A stretch of DNA of 64,000 bases, from the NCBI GenBank assembly GCA_014529385.2, contig CM043967.1, forward strand, positions 82,921,778 through 82,985,777. Direction: 5' to 3'. The DNA comes from Adiantum capillus-veneris. Its lineage: Eukaryota; Streptophyta; Polypodiopsida; Polypodiales; Pteridaceae. Position numbers and translations under genes: made by a program. Numbering within the stretch: the first letter of the stretch is position 1; each line of letters starts with the position of its first letter. Shown piece after piece: positions 55,160-64,000 of the stretch. The notes under the pieces were generated by a model. The model was not told the DNA's origin. It saw only the letters and a program-made list of their open reading frames with translations, and searched no databases.

Positions 55160-55834
55160 CTAAGATTGGGCAATTGATGCCGTGTCTCTTTCCTCAAGAA
55201 TATAATTTTGTTTTTGGAGCATCGATCGTTTGAGTACGTTTACTGGTACCACGGGTGTACTTGGTGATGGCTCCTCGGTAACTTCAATCAAGTTTAATGG
55301 CGTGATCTTCGGTGCATTTGGATTTGGACATTGGGCAATCAAATGATCTATGCCACATCGATTACACATGAGTATCAGCATTGTAGACGTGCTTGCTTGA
55401 TTGGTTTGCATTAGTGTGGCATTCTTTTGTAGCCTAATAGGACACTCAGCTACACGATGTGGACCTCCACACTCATAGCATTGAAGAGGTGGTCTCTTAG
55501 TGGTGTAATTGATATTTTGGCCTCTTGCCGCAAGAGCAGCTACTTGATATACAGGTTTGACTTGTCCCCAATAGTCCTCCATGTAGTATTGTGGAATTTC
55601 TTCAAGCACATCCATCCCATAGGCGATATTAGGATCTATATCTTCCTCATAGCCTTCCAAACAAGAAATAGATGACTCACAACCCACTTGATTCACAGAA
55701 GTGATTCTCTGATGTGGTGGTTGCGGTCCTATTACTGGAGGTGGTAAGGGTGTTGTTTGAACAACATTTTGGGCCCTAGGGACCATGTGTTGTGCTGTTT
55801 GTTCAAGAGGTGGGGCCGGCATCAAGGCAGGCAC
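55160..55834 (-). pseudogene. Gag C-terminal part of element E with Cys/His motif
   Basis: This piece is in frame with the Gag core and separated from it by one stop at 55850. It is Pro/Gln-rich at the start and contains CYECGGPHRVAEC (CX2CX3HX4C) and CNRCGIDHLIAQC (CX2CX3HX4C), two knuckle-like motifs. With those in the core segment this makes an unusually Cys/His-rich Gag tail, probably for RNA binding. Confidence 0.75.
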
Positions 55835-55849
55835 TCGAGGTGTGTCTGT

Positions 55850-56746
55850 CTATGCTAAGGTTGGTCTATTGGCCATCGCACGCTTAAATACTATGCAATC
55901 CTTAGCTTGATGACCGTACCTTCCACATGCATTGCAGTTCCCATTGAATTTTACTCTAAAAGTAGGGCATTCACTAGTACTATGTGGTCCATAGCATACT
56001 GAGCACCATTGTTGCTCCCTTCTTGGATACATATGATTGTTTTGCGGAGCACGATTGTCTCTAAGACTCTCTTGAATAGCGTTGGTGAGATATGCTAAAG
56101 TCATCTTAGATATCTTTGGCTCCTTAGCAATAGGCTTTAGGGTCATTGACTGATGCCCCGATGCTTGTGAGCTAATAGATTTAGGTTCAACAGACACTCT
56201 TTCTCCTTGAATCATTAAATTATCCTCCGATTGGATCGCATTGGTGGTGACTGCTTCCCAAGTGGTGATACCTCTAATGACTAGGCCATTGTAGATATCC
56301 TCATGTCGTAATCCCCTAATGAATCTATTAAGCAATTGGTTATTGTTGAAGCGCTCATTTGGATTACAACGAGAATTCAAATGCTTCAAGCGACTTATAA
56401 AGTCTCTCACCAACTCTCCTTCCTCTCGTTGGGCTTTCTGGAGCTGAGAGGCTACACCCCAAAGCACGCCCTCTCGTATGTATTCTTTCAAGAACAGTCT
56501 CCTAAGAGTAGGGTAAATCGTTTTTTCTTCCACCCTTAGGGTTCTATACCAATCCCCAGCCTTTCCACTTAAGGTTAGGCTTAAAGCATTGCTCTTATGT
56601 AGGTCATTGTGTTCTCCTAGAGAATCGCATATTTGTTCAAACACTTCGATATGCTTTCTCGCATCCCCGTCTCCACTAAATTTTTGTGTGAGCTTGGCTA
56701 TTTGTACTGCCTTACTTCTAGGCTCTCTATCAGGCGTGCTACGCAT
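55850..56746 (-). pseudogene. Gag capsid core of element E
   Basis: KFSGDGDARKHIEVFEQIC, LSGKAGDWYRTL, EGELVRDFISRLKHLNSRC and RFIRGLRHEDIYNGL are the conserved blocks of the plant gypsy Gag (Retrotrans_gag) domain. Near the end are CSVCYGPHSTSEC and a canonical knuckle CNACGRYGHQAKDC. The frame is shared with the N-terminal extension upstream; a TGA at about 56762-56764 interrupts it and a stop at 55850 ends it. Confidence 0.9.
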
Positions 56747-56761
56747 ATTCTCAGCAATAGA

Positions 56762-58153
56762 TCAACCAATAGCTTGAGCAAATGTTGCCAAGTCACCTAA
56801 GTGAGCAGGTACCGTGGGTGAAGGCGCTCCAGAGACTACATGTGGAGTAGGTATTGGCATTGGGCTTGGCGCATAGGAAGCCCTTGGGTTCCACGTTGGG
56901 TATGATGTTGTGCCATGTGGTGGTCCATAGTTCATATGGGTGGCCCTAGGCATAGCAGACGTTGGATGTGACATGCTAATGCTAGCCGGTATGGTCCCAT
57001 GGAAATAAGAACTTGTGTATTGTGGTTGTGGAGCATAGGTAGTTGAAACAATGGGAGGGGTAGGGACTACATGAGTACGTGGACCCATAGGTGCATACAC
57101 ACTTGTAGGTACTATTGCAGGCATTGAGCTACCATGTAGCGGTGCTTTACTGACAAACAAGGTCCATGGCGTGTTTCTTGGCATGCCCATCATTGGGGTA
57201 GGCATGGTAGCCGTAGTGTTATCAAGGGAAAGATGAGCTAGACTTGGAAAAGTAAAGCTATCACTTGTGGGCTTAGATTGCATTGAGACCCCTGGCGAAA
57301 CAACATATGGGGGATCGATGGGACTCACTGGGGGAGTCTCTATTTGTGATAGAGTGGGTTGTTTCCCTTTGCCCGTGTCTAAAAATCGTATAGGACCCGT
57401 CCAAGGTATGTTTATTCCTCGATTTTGCCTCTCGGACTGGATAATCCTATGGATGACATTGCAGATCATGTGTTGTTGTTCCTCTAGACTAGTGGCACTA
57501 GATGTGGATTGTACAACTTCTAACCAACCCACATGGTATGTGTAGCCCATGTATAGGTCGGTCAAAGTCTCTGTGTGTAGATCATATTCCCAATTTTCAT
57601 TGAGAAATACTCCGTCCAAACTTGGTGTACTAGAGGGTTGCCGTGAGGTGGATGCAATGTTGCTTCCCATGTTTTGACTTTTAGTCACCGCTACCTTAGA
57701 GGCGACTTTGGAAGGTGGTAGCTCGGTAGGGCCCTCATTAAATGAGGTAGGTAGAATGTCCACGTGGACACTCTGAGGGAGTGTGGAGTCTATAGGAGAT
57801 GTGAATGGTGATTCTACTTCCCCACCCCCTTCGTTTACTTCACTAGCCATAGGTTCAGAGCGCGTAGCTCTACTAAAAGTTTCCATCAAACAGCTAAAAA
57901 CACTAGTTCCAGGTTGCTGGGCCCAGCTAGGTACGGTTTCATTTGTTCCCCCGAGGCTTTGTGTAAGATGCTCTTCCATAATATCGTAGTCAGAGGAAGA
58001 GTCGCTAGCCGCTATATTTGGGTCTTGGGTTGCACTACCTTGGGTCCCCGCCGAGGGCGTAGACCCTAGCGTGGAAGGATAGTGAGTACCCTCGTAAATT
58101 GAAGCACTAGCTAGTTGTTCGGACTCTACCACACGACCAGAGCGTAGATACAT
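56762..58153 (-). pseudogene. Gag N-terminal extension of element E
   Basis: The likely start is the ATG at 58153 (MYLRSGRVVESEQ); the frame is open further upstream but without ATG. About 460 codons are rich in Pro, Ser, Thr and Met with no known domain, typical of a disordered Gag extension. A stop after FAQAIG separates it from the capsid core in the same frame. Without that stop, the Gag frame would be among the longest for gypsy elements. Confidence 0.7.
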
Positions 58154-58935
58154 GTGCTTTGGGTGCCCTACAAGTATCGGCAAGTACCCTGAAAGGTTAC
58201 TTGCTTTGTTTTGTGGGTGTTTTGCACCCCGTTTTCTACTTGATTTTTTCTTGTTTTTTATGTTTTTTTAATGTTTGATTTTTTTTTATTGAAGTGTGTG
58301 ATAGCTCAAAACGAGCGTAACCCTTAAAGGGTCGCTGTGTGCCTTACAACACAATTTTTGGGCATCTGACGTTTCGTTAGTCCTCAAAAATCAATTTTTA
58401 GCTACGTGTGAAGCTAAAATTCGTTTTTTTAAAAGGCGACTGAGGCTTAGGCCTGAGCGTGAGCTTGGGCTTGGGTCTGGGAGATATTCCCGATCCCAGT
58501 CCTACCTTTGATTTTTTTAAATTTTTTTTAAAATTATTATTATTATTATAAAGGATAAGGCCGCCGCGGCCTGCGCGAGAGCACACACACACTCTCTCTA
58601 CCTACTTCTAACTAATACACCTACTCTTACACACTAACACACTCTATTAACTCTCACTAATCTACTTCCTACTTACTGTCCACAGAAAACTAACTACCTT
58701 AATACACAGAGAATAAACACAGAACCTTTGAAATCTCTATTAACAAAGAAAACTAACTACCTTAATACACAGAGAATAAACACAAAACCTTTGAAAACTC
58801 CATTAACAAAAAAAACACACAGTATAACACCAAATCCCTCTTCTCAACACACACACACTCCTTCCTTACCTTTCCTACAATAGAAATTGCACCACGGAGA
58901 AGCACAGAGTTCTACTCGAGCTTCATGTATGGCAC
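58154..58935 (-). other. Leader of element E
   Basis: About 780 bases lie between primer site and Gag start. It contains a 63-bp tandem duplication at 58685-58809 (units begin GAAAACTAACTACC) and poly-A/poly-T runs near 58250-58290 and 58510-58550. Confidence 0.7.
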
Positions 58936-58953
58936 TCCCCGGCAATGGCGCCA
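58936..58953 (-). other. Primer-binding site of E, tRNA-Asp
   Basis: Minus-strand TGGCGCCATTGCCGGGGA matches the 3' end complement of plant tRNA-Asp (TGGCGCCGTTGCCGGGGA) with one change. It lies six bases from the 5' LTR. Confidence 0.9.
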
Positions 58954-58959
58954 AAAATG

Positions 58960-59571
58960 TGCGCTTATGTCGCACGTGTCGATGCAAGGAACTTGCCGAT
59001 ACACCGTGTGCGAGCCACAAATGGCTCCAAGCACACAACTAGCCTAAACTAGTAAGCTCAAAGAAGGTGATGGTGTGTCACTCACCGCTCTACGCTTGCT
59101 TCGTGGAGGATTCCTCGCCGCGAAGAAGAAGGAGCCGCCACTTCGCCGCACTCAACCGCTTCGCCGCCGCCGTCGTGCCTTCGTAATGCTCGATCGCCCA
59201 CACACACACACACTCTCTCTCTCTCTCACACACACACATACACACACCCACAAGGAGGTGAAGAAGAAGAAGATGGAGATGGAGATGGAGCAAGAGCACT
59301 CTTCTATTGCACAAATGAGAGAATGAGTGAATTTTTAGTTTAGTTGACTTTTATATGAGCTCGCTCCATTCACACTTGGGCGCCCATGCTTAGCCAACTA
59401 ATCCCTTGGATGTTCCAGTTAGAGTGCGCCTCTCATCGGCGATCACTCTTACCCTTTTCCTATTGGACCGACAAGCCCGGTACCTGACTCTACCAAATAA
59501 ATAGTACAATGTCCGCCGTAGGTTAGAACGTCCGTCGTAGGTGATAGGGTGTCCGTGAGCCGTGAGGGTTA

Positions 59572-59574
<3 letters not shown>
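58960..59574 (-). repeat. 5' LTR of gypsy element E
   Basis: This 615-bp partner of 33019-33653 is shorter mainly because its CT/CA microsatellite is shorter. TATA-like CATATAAAAG is at about 59348-59357 on the minus strand. Many differences from the partner are C/T or G/A changes, some at CpG or CpNpG sites, as expected for methylated repeats. Confidence 0.93.

Positions 59575-59578
<4 letters not shown>

Positions 59579-59640
<62 letters not shown>
59579..59640. repeat. (GA)31 microsatellite between element E and LINE
   Basis: A GA run directly follows CACA after the LTR of E and directly precedes the A-rich 3' end of the LINE (minus strand). It is the right half of the tract into which E appears to have inserted. 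Confidence 0.95.
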
Positions 59641-59644
<4 letters not shown>

Positions 59645-60653
59645 CTTCAATGCTTTTTGCATTAATCAGGAAGCCAAAAATTTACATCTATGCACCCAAG
59701 GAAGGGGTGGCTGAATTAGTCTAGTTATAGGGGATGTCCCACTCTTTACAAAAAGGGACCATGTCACCATAATAAAGGGGTTACAAAGGATCATGTCACC
59801 ATTAAAAAAGAAAAGACCTTGTCATCATGATGAAAGGGGTTATACACAGCTTCACATGTTATCAATTTCTTCCTGTAGTGTGTTGCCAAAGTCTTGAGCT
59901 TCTTCGAAATTCTTGGCCAATTCATGTACATCATCACCCATCTCCTGTACCCAATCATGTATCAAATCCATTGTGCCATTGTCAACCAGCCTGTCCTGCT
60001 TCTTTTTAGACATTCTTGAGTATTACTCTAGAGAGTCTCTGAAGATGGAGACTTTATGCCTGTAGATCCTCATTTGTTCAAGCTTGAGGTTGGCATCCTG
60101 CACAGAGCATCCAAAAAACAAAACTTTCAAACTTGGTGTCTGATAGTTAGCAACAAATATGAAAGAATTTTTGAGCTTCCATACAATGCACAAAAATTCT
60201 ACTCTAAATCTATTCTAGAAATCTGATAGAAGGCCAATTGAGTCCCCTAAGAGTAATTGTTTCCAACTTGTTTGGTGACCTAGGGTGTTAACTATAGATA
60301 AAGGGATAGGGAGATTGGTATGACATTTGAGGAACATGTGGGGAATATCTTCTACTACTCTTCTGCACCTGAGGCATCTCCCATCACTCTGATTGGCTTT
60401 CCTGCTTTCTGAACCCTATCCAAAGAGCTTTATGGAGAATGAGCCACAACAGTACAGACTGCTTAGGCTGAATGCTTCTACTCCAGATAGATTGGAGCTT
60501 GAATTTCCACTGCTTCCTGTCTAGTTCAACATTCCATCTTTTGTTGAGAGTGACATGTAGGGGAGGGACCTGTTAGTCATGAAGTCAGGGGGGTTCTTAA
60601 GAGCTGTCCCCCCTTTCCATCTTATGTTTTTGGCAGATGAAGAGACTTCAGCT

Positions 60654-61442
60654 TCAAAATCCATGATATTCTTGGGGGAACTGTTGCATCCTTGCTTCCA
60701 GCAATTGAACCTCCCAAGGTTGCAACTGGCCTGTAATAATAAGTTGCTCTGTGGTTAGCCAAGAGTTATTGGCCTTGCTCCATAAGTCCTCCCAAATTCT
60801 GAACCCTTTGAGATGGACTCTCATGGCTGTTCTGGCCTGTTGATTAGTAATTTTGGGGATTGGTTCCCTGGACCACCAGATGGATTCTTCTTTTCTAATC
60901 CCTTGGTCTCGAATGTGCTCCTGGCTAAACTCCAACAATGGCCTCCCTCTCTCCCATGCTTGCCATACAGTTTTAAGAAGAGCAGATCCTATGGGGGTGA
61001 TCTCTTGAGCTCCAAAGAATACAGTGATCCGAGGGAGCTTGTTCCACAGTCTTTGAACTTTGATGTGGAAGTTCTCCAGGTGTCTGAATAGTAGGCAAGC
61101 CCATTCAGCTTCAGGGTGTTCAAGAGCTCTGATGACAGTCTTGATAGCTAGTTTGTCAGCCCAAGCATTGGTATTTCTCACCCCAAGTCCTCTTGATTTC
61201 TTGGGCAAAATTCATATGTCCCATTTGACATTTGCAACCCCTTTTTTGAAGGGGTCCCCTGCCCACAAAAAGTTCCTGCATATTTTGATAATATCCCTTA
61301 GGTGAGAATCTGGGGGCCTCCAACAACTGAGGAAGTATAGGAGGTAGGCAGTCATAAAATGGTTAATTACCATTACTCTACTAGCAATGTTGCTTTGAAA
61401 ACCTAGCCATCTGTTCAATTTCCCTCTGAATTTTTCTAGCAC
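60654..61442 (-). pseudogene. LINE ORF2 C-terminal region
   Basis: Two adjoining frames (61442-61212; 61208-60654) carry the region downstream of LINE RT: KWDI at the end of the first, then KKSRGLGVRNTNAWADKLAI and WSREPIPKITNQQARTAM. These match the post-RT thumb/connection part of plant L1 ORF2, where GGLGxRxLxxxNxALLxK is typical. A Cys/His zf-RVT region would follow below 60500, but it is too damaged to call. Confidence 0.8.
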
Positions 61443-61489
61443 CTAGTCCTATCTTTGCTTCATTGTGACCCCAAACCCAAAAGGGATGC

Positions 61490-62599
61490 CTAGCAACCTG
61501 AACACTTGACCCTCTGGGATGAATTTTCATCCTTGTTCAACCATCTAGTTAGGGATGGGAGAGATAAAGGCCCTAACTCCTGTTTTTGAATGGTTGACTT
61601 TGAAGCCAGAGGCAAAGCAGAAGATGGCAATTGCTCTCCAAAAGTTCTTGAGTGATCTGTCTTCATTCTTGACCAAGCCATTGGTGTCATTTGCAAATTG
61701 TGACAGGCATTGTTGTTTATTAGAGTTAGGGAGGGTGATAACCTCTATCAATTTTTTCAGCCATCCAGCCTTTGACTAAGCAATTCAGTCCATCCCCTAC
61801 AACTGCAAATAGTAGCGGAGCAAGGGGACACCCTTGTCTGATAGGCTTGTTGAGAGAAAATGCTTCTGACAACATTCCATTGATGGCCACCTTGTCATGA
61901 GCATTTCGAGATAGAGTTTTGACAAAGCTGATGAGGTTGTCCCCAAACCCCATGTGGCTCAGACTGTCCAGGATATAAGACCACTCCAGCCTATCATATG
62001 CCTTGTCATAATCCACTTTGACAAATACAAAGTCTTGATTGGTTTCTTCAGCATGTTCTATTCCTTCCCATAGAGAAATAACTGCCTCCAATATTCTCCT
62101 CCCTTTGATGAATCCTTTTTGTTCTTCATTAATCCATTTGGAGAGGTTAAAGGTGATCCTGTTAGCTATGGCTTTGGCAAAGATTTTATAGCCCGTCGTC
62201 AGCATGGTCAAAGGTCTCCAATTGCTCAGATCCTCCTTCGGTCAACTTTTTAAGGAGGAGCTTGATTACACCAGTATTGATTAGGTTGGGCAGGGCTTTG
62301 AACCTCACTGATTCTTCCCATACTCTGAGCAAGAATGGGGTGAGCACTTCTTTGAAACACTGAAAGAATTTTGAGGGGAGGCCATCTAACTCTGGTGTTT
62401 TGTTTGGTTTTAAGGCTTCAATGGCAACATTGAGGTATGCTATGCTCAATGGGGAGTCAATTAGAGGAAGATCTTCTTGGGGGATGACCTTGCTTTGGTA
62501 CTTCCAAATGGTCTTTCTGCTGGTGATTATCTCTTCAGTCAATATTATTATCAGGCTTGCATAATAACCAGCCCTTGGACAGTAGATATTTCTTCCCAT
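61490..62599 (-). pseudogene. LINE reverse transcriptase, broken
   Basis: Frames at 62599-62186, 62211-61726 and 61751-61490 give the RT in order: ALKPNKTPELDGLPSKFF, RPLTML-type start, KANRI-like KAIANRITFNLSKWIN, VKVDYDKAYDRLEWSYI, IRQGCPLAPLLFAV and FANDTNG. The last should be FADDT; the first catalytic Asp is changed to Asn. Frameshifts separate the three pieces. Confidence 0.9.
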
Positions 62600-62945
62600 A
62601 TCTGTGCCCTGTTAGAGGCAGTCCCACTAGCATAAACAAAAATTAGTTCACAATTGAAGGGGGAAGGGAGAGAAACTGAACACCAAAATTGCTGACTTCT
62701 ATGGGAGGAGACACCATCTGCTATCTGCTTCTTGATTCCTATAGCTGTACCCCTAGACCCTTTTGAGTGGGAAGAGGTGAACCAAATCCACTTAGGGTGG
62801 ACTTCTTTTAGTCTCCTGAGAAGGTCCTCTCCTTCCACTTTAATCTCTTGCAATGCACAAATATCCACAACTTGATCCTTGAGCCAATTGTTTATCTTTT
62901 TTGTTTTAGCGGGGTCAGTAATCCCCTTGATGTTCCAAGAGTATT
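62600..62945 (-). pseudogene. LINE apurinic-type endonuclease N-terminus
   Basis: The minus-strand frame reads SWNIKGI, then DICALQEIK and SSHSKGSRGTAIGIKK, the start of the L1-type endonuclease with its conserved Asn and Glu. It stops after TASNRAQIWEEIS and passes directly into RT-type sequence. The C-terminal half of the nuclease, with the SDH motif, is missing: an internal deletion near 62600. Confidence 0.85.
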
Positions 62946-63310
62946 TTCATCTGTTGGTTTTTTCCTTTCCCTTGCTCTGCTGGACTCTGGTGGGAGTCTT
63001 AGAAACTGCTTCATGAAATCTTTTGTTTGCCTTCTGGATTTCCATAGGCTCTGGGGGGAGGTTGGCATTTACTTCTTGCAGGGGTGCTTGTGATGCCTGG
63101 TTGAGATCCAGTAATTTGTTCCTGACTTCAATCTGCATGTGGCTTTCTTCATCTCTTGTGATCTCTAGCTTCTCCTCTGGAGTGGCTCCTATATCTTCGC
63201 TCTCGGCTTCTGACTCAGATTCCGGGACATCAGAGCCTATCCAATCTGGGATTTCAGCCAGTAAAGCAAATCTACTTTGGTTCATCTGCTTGGGTCTATT
63301 GGTATCTCTT
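62946..63310 (-). pseudogene. LINE ORF1 C-terminal fragment
   Basis: A frame from about 63310 to 62947 encodes an acidic stretch (SESEAESEDIG) and ends basic (QQSKGKEKTNR) directly before the endonuclease start. That is where ORF1 ends in plant L1 elements. The RNA-recognition and zinc-knuckle parts are absent, so the element is 5'-truncated. Confidence 0.55.
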
Positions 63311-63455
63311 CTCCTCCCATTCTTGCTGGGGATAGCAGTGGAAGGTGAAGAGGTAGCTTCTGATTTCTAATTGGGAATTTTTTGGGGGTTCCTCCTTGTC
63401 AGAGGTAGGAGTTGGGTTACTGGGGACTGTAATGGAGCTTCAAGATCATTATTCT

Positions 63456-63687
63456 CTGCTTTTTTTCAATACGAAATCGTGCAGAGAGAGGACAACTTTT
63501 CTTCGAGACGATGGATCTTCCTTGCGTCAAGATCATTAATCTCTCTCTCTCTCTCTCTCTCTCTGCGCGCTATTCTCAGCTTTTCTTCAATATGAAATCG
63601 TGCAGAGAGAGGACAACTTTTCTTCAGACAATGGATCTTCCTTGCGTCAAGATCATTAATCTCTCTCTCCGCGCGCACGAGCACGAG

Positions 63688-63690
<3 letters not shown>
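63456..63690. repeat. 121-bp tandem repeat, two copies
   Basis: A unit starting TCTGCTTTTTTTCAATACG at 63456 recurs at about 63577 (period 121). Both include GAAATCGTGCAGAGAGAGGA, then GGATCTTCCTTGCGTC, AAGATCATTAATC, CT repeats and a GCGCGC core. A related short block lies at 32891-32935. Confidence 0.88.

Positions 63691-63732
<42 letters not shown>
63691..63732. repeat. (GA)21 microsatellite
   Basis: A GA run preceded by the GCACGA triplet repeated three times. Confidence 0.95.
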
Positions 63733-63734
<2 letters not shown>

Positions 63735-64000
63735 CACAAAGTCGTGATCTGAAAGAGGAAGGTATGGCAACAACTCGCCGACCATACTAGTGGCTCCGGA
63801 GGTGACCAAGAGGCAAGGCCCGCAGGGATTCCATGAAGCGCTCTGCGGCAGTGCTACTTGGTGGCGGCAGTGAACTTTGAGCTAGATTTTGCCAGTATCT
63901 ATGTCTCTGAGTTTGCTTTCTTTGCTCTCCATAGAGTATCCCATAACTCCATCTTATTGCGATCTGCTACAGAAGGCGCCAAATTCTTCATGTCATCTAA
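63733..64000. other. Anonymous window end
   Basis: No gene or repeat partner recognised in the last 270 bases. Confidence 0.5.

Larger units (their letters stand above)
33019..59574 (-). mobile_element. Large Ty3/gypsy element (E) with nested insertions
   Basis: LTRs at 33019-33653 and 58960-59574 bracket a minus-strand element. Next to the right LTR is a tRNA-Asp primer site; next to the left one is a polypurine tract. From high to low coordinates: Gag with two Cys/His knuckles, protease, long acidic spacer, RT, RNase H, integrase, second retropepsin-like domain, W(V/I)PK-repeat ORF, 101-codon ORF. Copia element F (with G inside) splits the 3' part between 49578 and 36278. Without F the element is about 13.25 kb, large for gypsy. 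LTRs differ by about 27 substitutions in 600 (about 4.5%). At least four stops and two frameshifts mark it as dead. Confidence 0.93.
59641..63437 (-). mobile_element. L1-like LINE, decayed (minus strand)
   Basis: From high to low coordinates the minus strand shows an ORF1 tail, endonuclease N-terminus, reverse transcriptase and a C-terminal region typical of plant L1 elements. The 3' end reads GCATTGAAGAAAA and then runs into (TC)n, so the tail is a short A-rich run plus a dinucleotide repeat. The upper end near 63437 is set by repeat sequence and is uncertain. Endonuclease C-terminus is deleted and the RT catalytic site altered, so the element is inactive. Confidence 0.85.

Noticed and set aside
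33019-59574. Integrated pararetrovirus (caulimovirid) as the source of the minus-strand pol
   Set aside because: Long terminal repeats and a complete integrase core are present, and no movement-protein or viral coat motif was seen; a gypsy element explains everything.
1-64000. CRISPR arrays, tRNA or rRNA genes, bacterial-type operons
   Set aside because: No regularly spaced repeats with unique spacers, no cloverleaf or rRNA core sequence was seen. tRNA-like words occur only as primer-binding sites after LTRs.

Overview
The window looks like nuclear DNA of a land plant, probably one with a large, repeat-packed genome. It holds plant-type Ty1/copia, chromodomain Ty3/gypsy, large non-chromodomain Ty3/gypsy and L1-like LINE elements. 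Primer-binding sites match initiator tRNA-Met and tRNA-Asp, and a broken PPR-like gene is present. Long (CT/GA)n tracts are unusually frequent. A fern or another non-angiosperm would fit, but that is a guess and the species cannot be fixed from this sequence. No intact host gene, tRNA, rRNA or CRISPR array was found.

Layout. 1-3610 holds no recognisable gene. 3611-8770 is a nearly complete copia element (A) with 225/227-bp LTRs and one pol frameshift. 9086-12843 (minus) is a decayed gypsy pol/gag (H) related to element G. 13133-13320 is a ~70-bp tandem repeat. 13770-14300 is a PPR pseudogene. 14462-20736 is a short-LTR chromodomain gypsy element (B) with a perfect CTTCA target duplication. 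Most of B's pol is inverted, and its leader carries a second element (C, 14740-16115) bounded by two LTRs facing opposite ways. 20737-28830 is mostly anonymous sequence with microsatellites, an LTR-like piece (D) and a 127-bp tandem repeat. 28830-30827 is an unidentified two-ORF remnant, possibly a Penelope-like retroelement.

33019-59574 is one Russian-doll structure. A minus-strand gypsy element (E, about 13.25 kb without insertions, tRNA-Asp primer site) is interrupted by a defective copia element (F, 36279-49577, GAGAG target duplication). F is itself interrupted by a gypsy element with 2.3-kb LTRs and two RNase H domains (G, 39081 to about 48351). LTR divergence counted by eye falls from outside to inside: about 4.5% for E, 2% for F and 0.7% for G, as nested insertions should. 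E carries, after its integrase, a second retropepsin-like domain in the same reading frame. Beyond that lie a reading frame with repeated W(V/I)PK motifs, an internal polypurine tract with a TATA-like box, and a 101-codon ORF.

59641-63437 (minus) is a decayed L1-like LINE. The end of the window holds a 121-bp tandem repeat and more GA tracts.

No genes here work together as a host pathway. The organising logic is retrotransposition: each element supplied Gag, protease, reverse transcriptase/RNase H and integrase (or endonuclease), and later arrivals broke earlier ones. All large coding regions carry at least one frameshift, stop or deletion. G's pol (1254 codons, one upstream stop) and A's pol (one frameshift) are the freshest.
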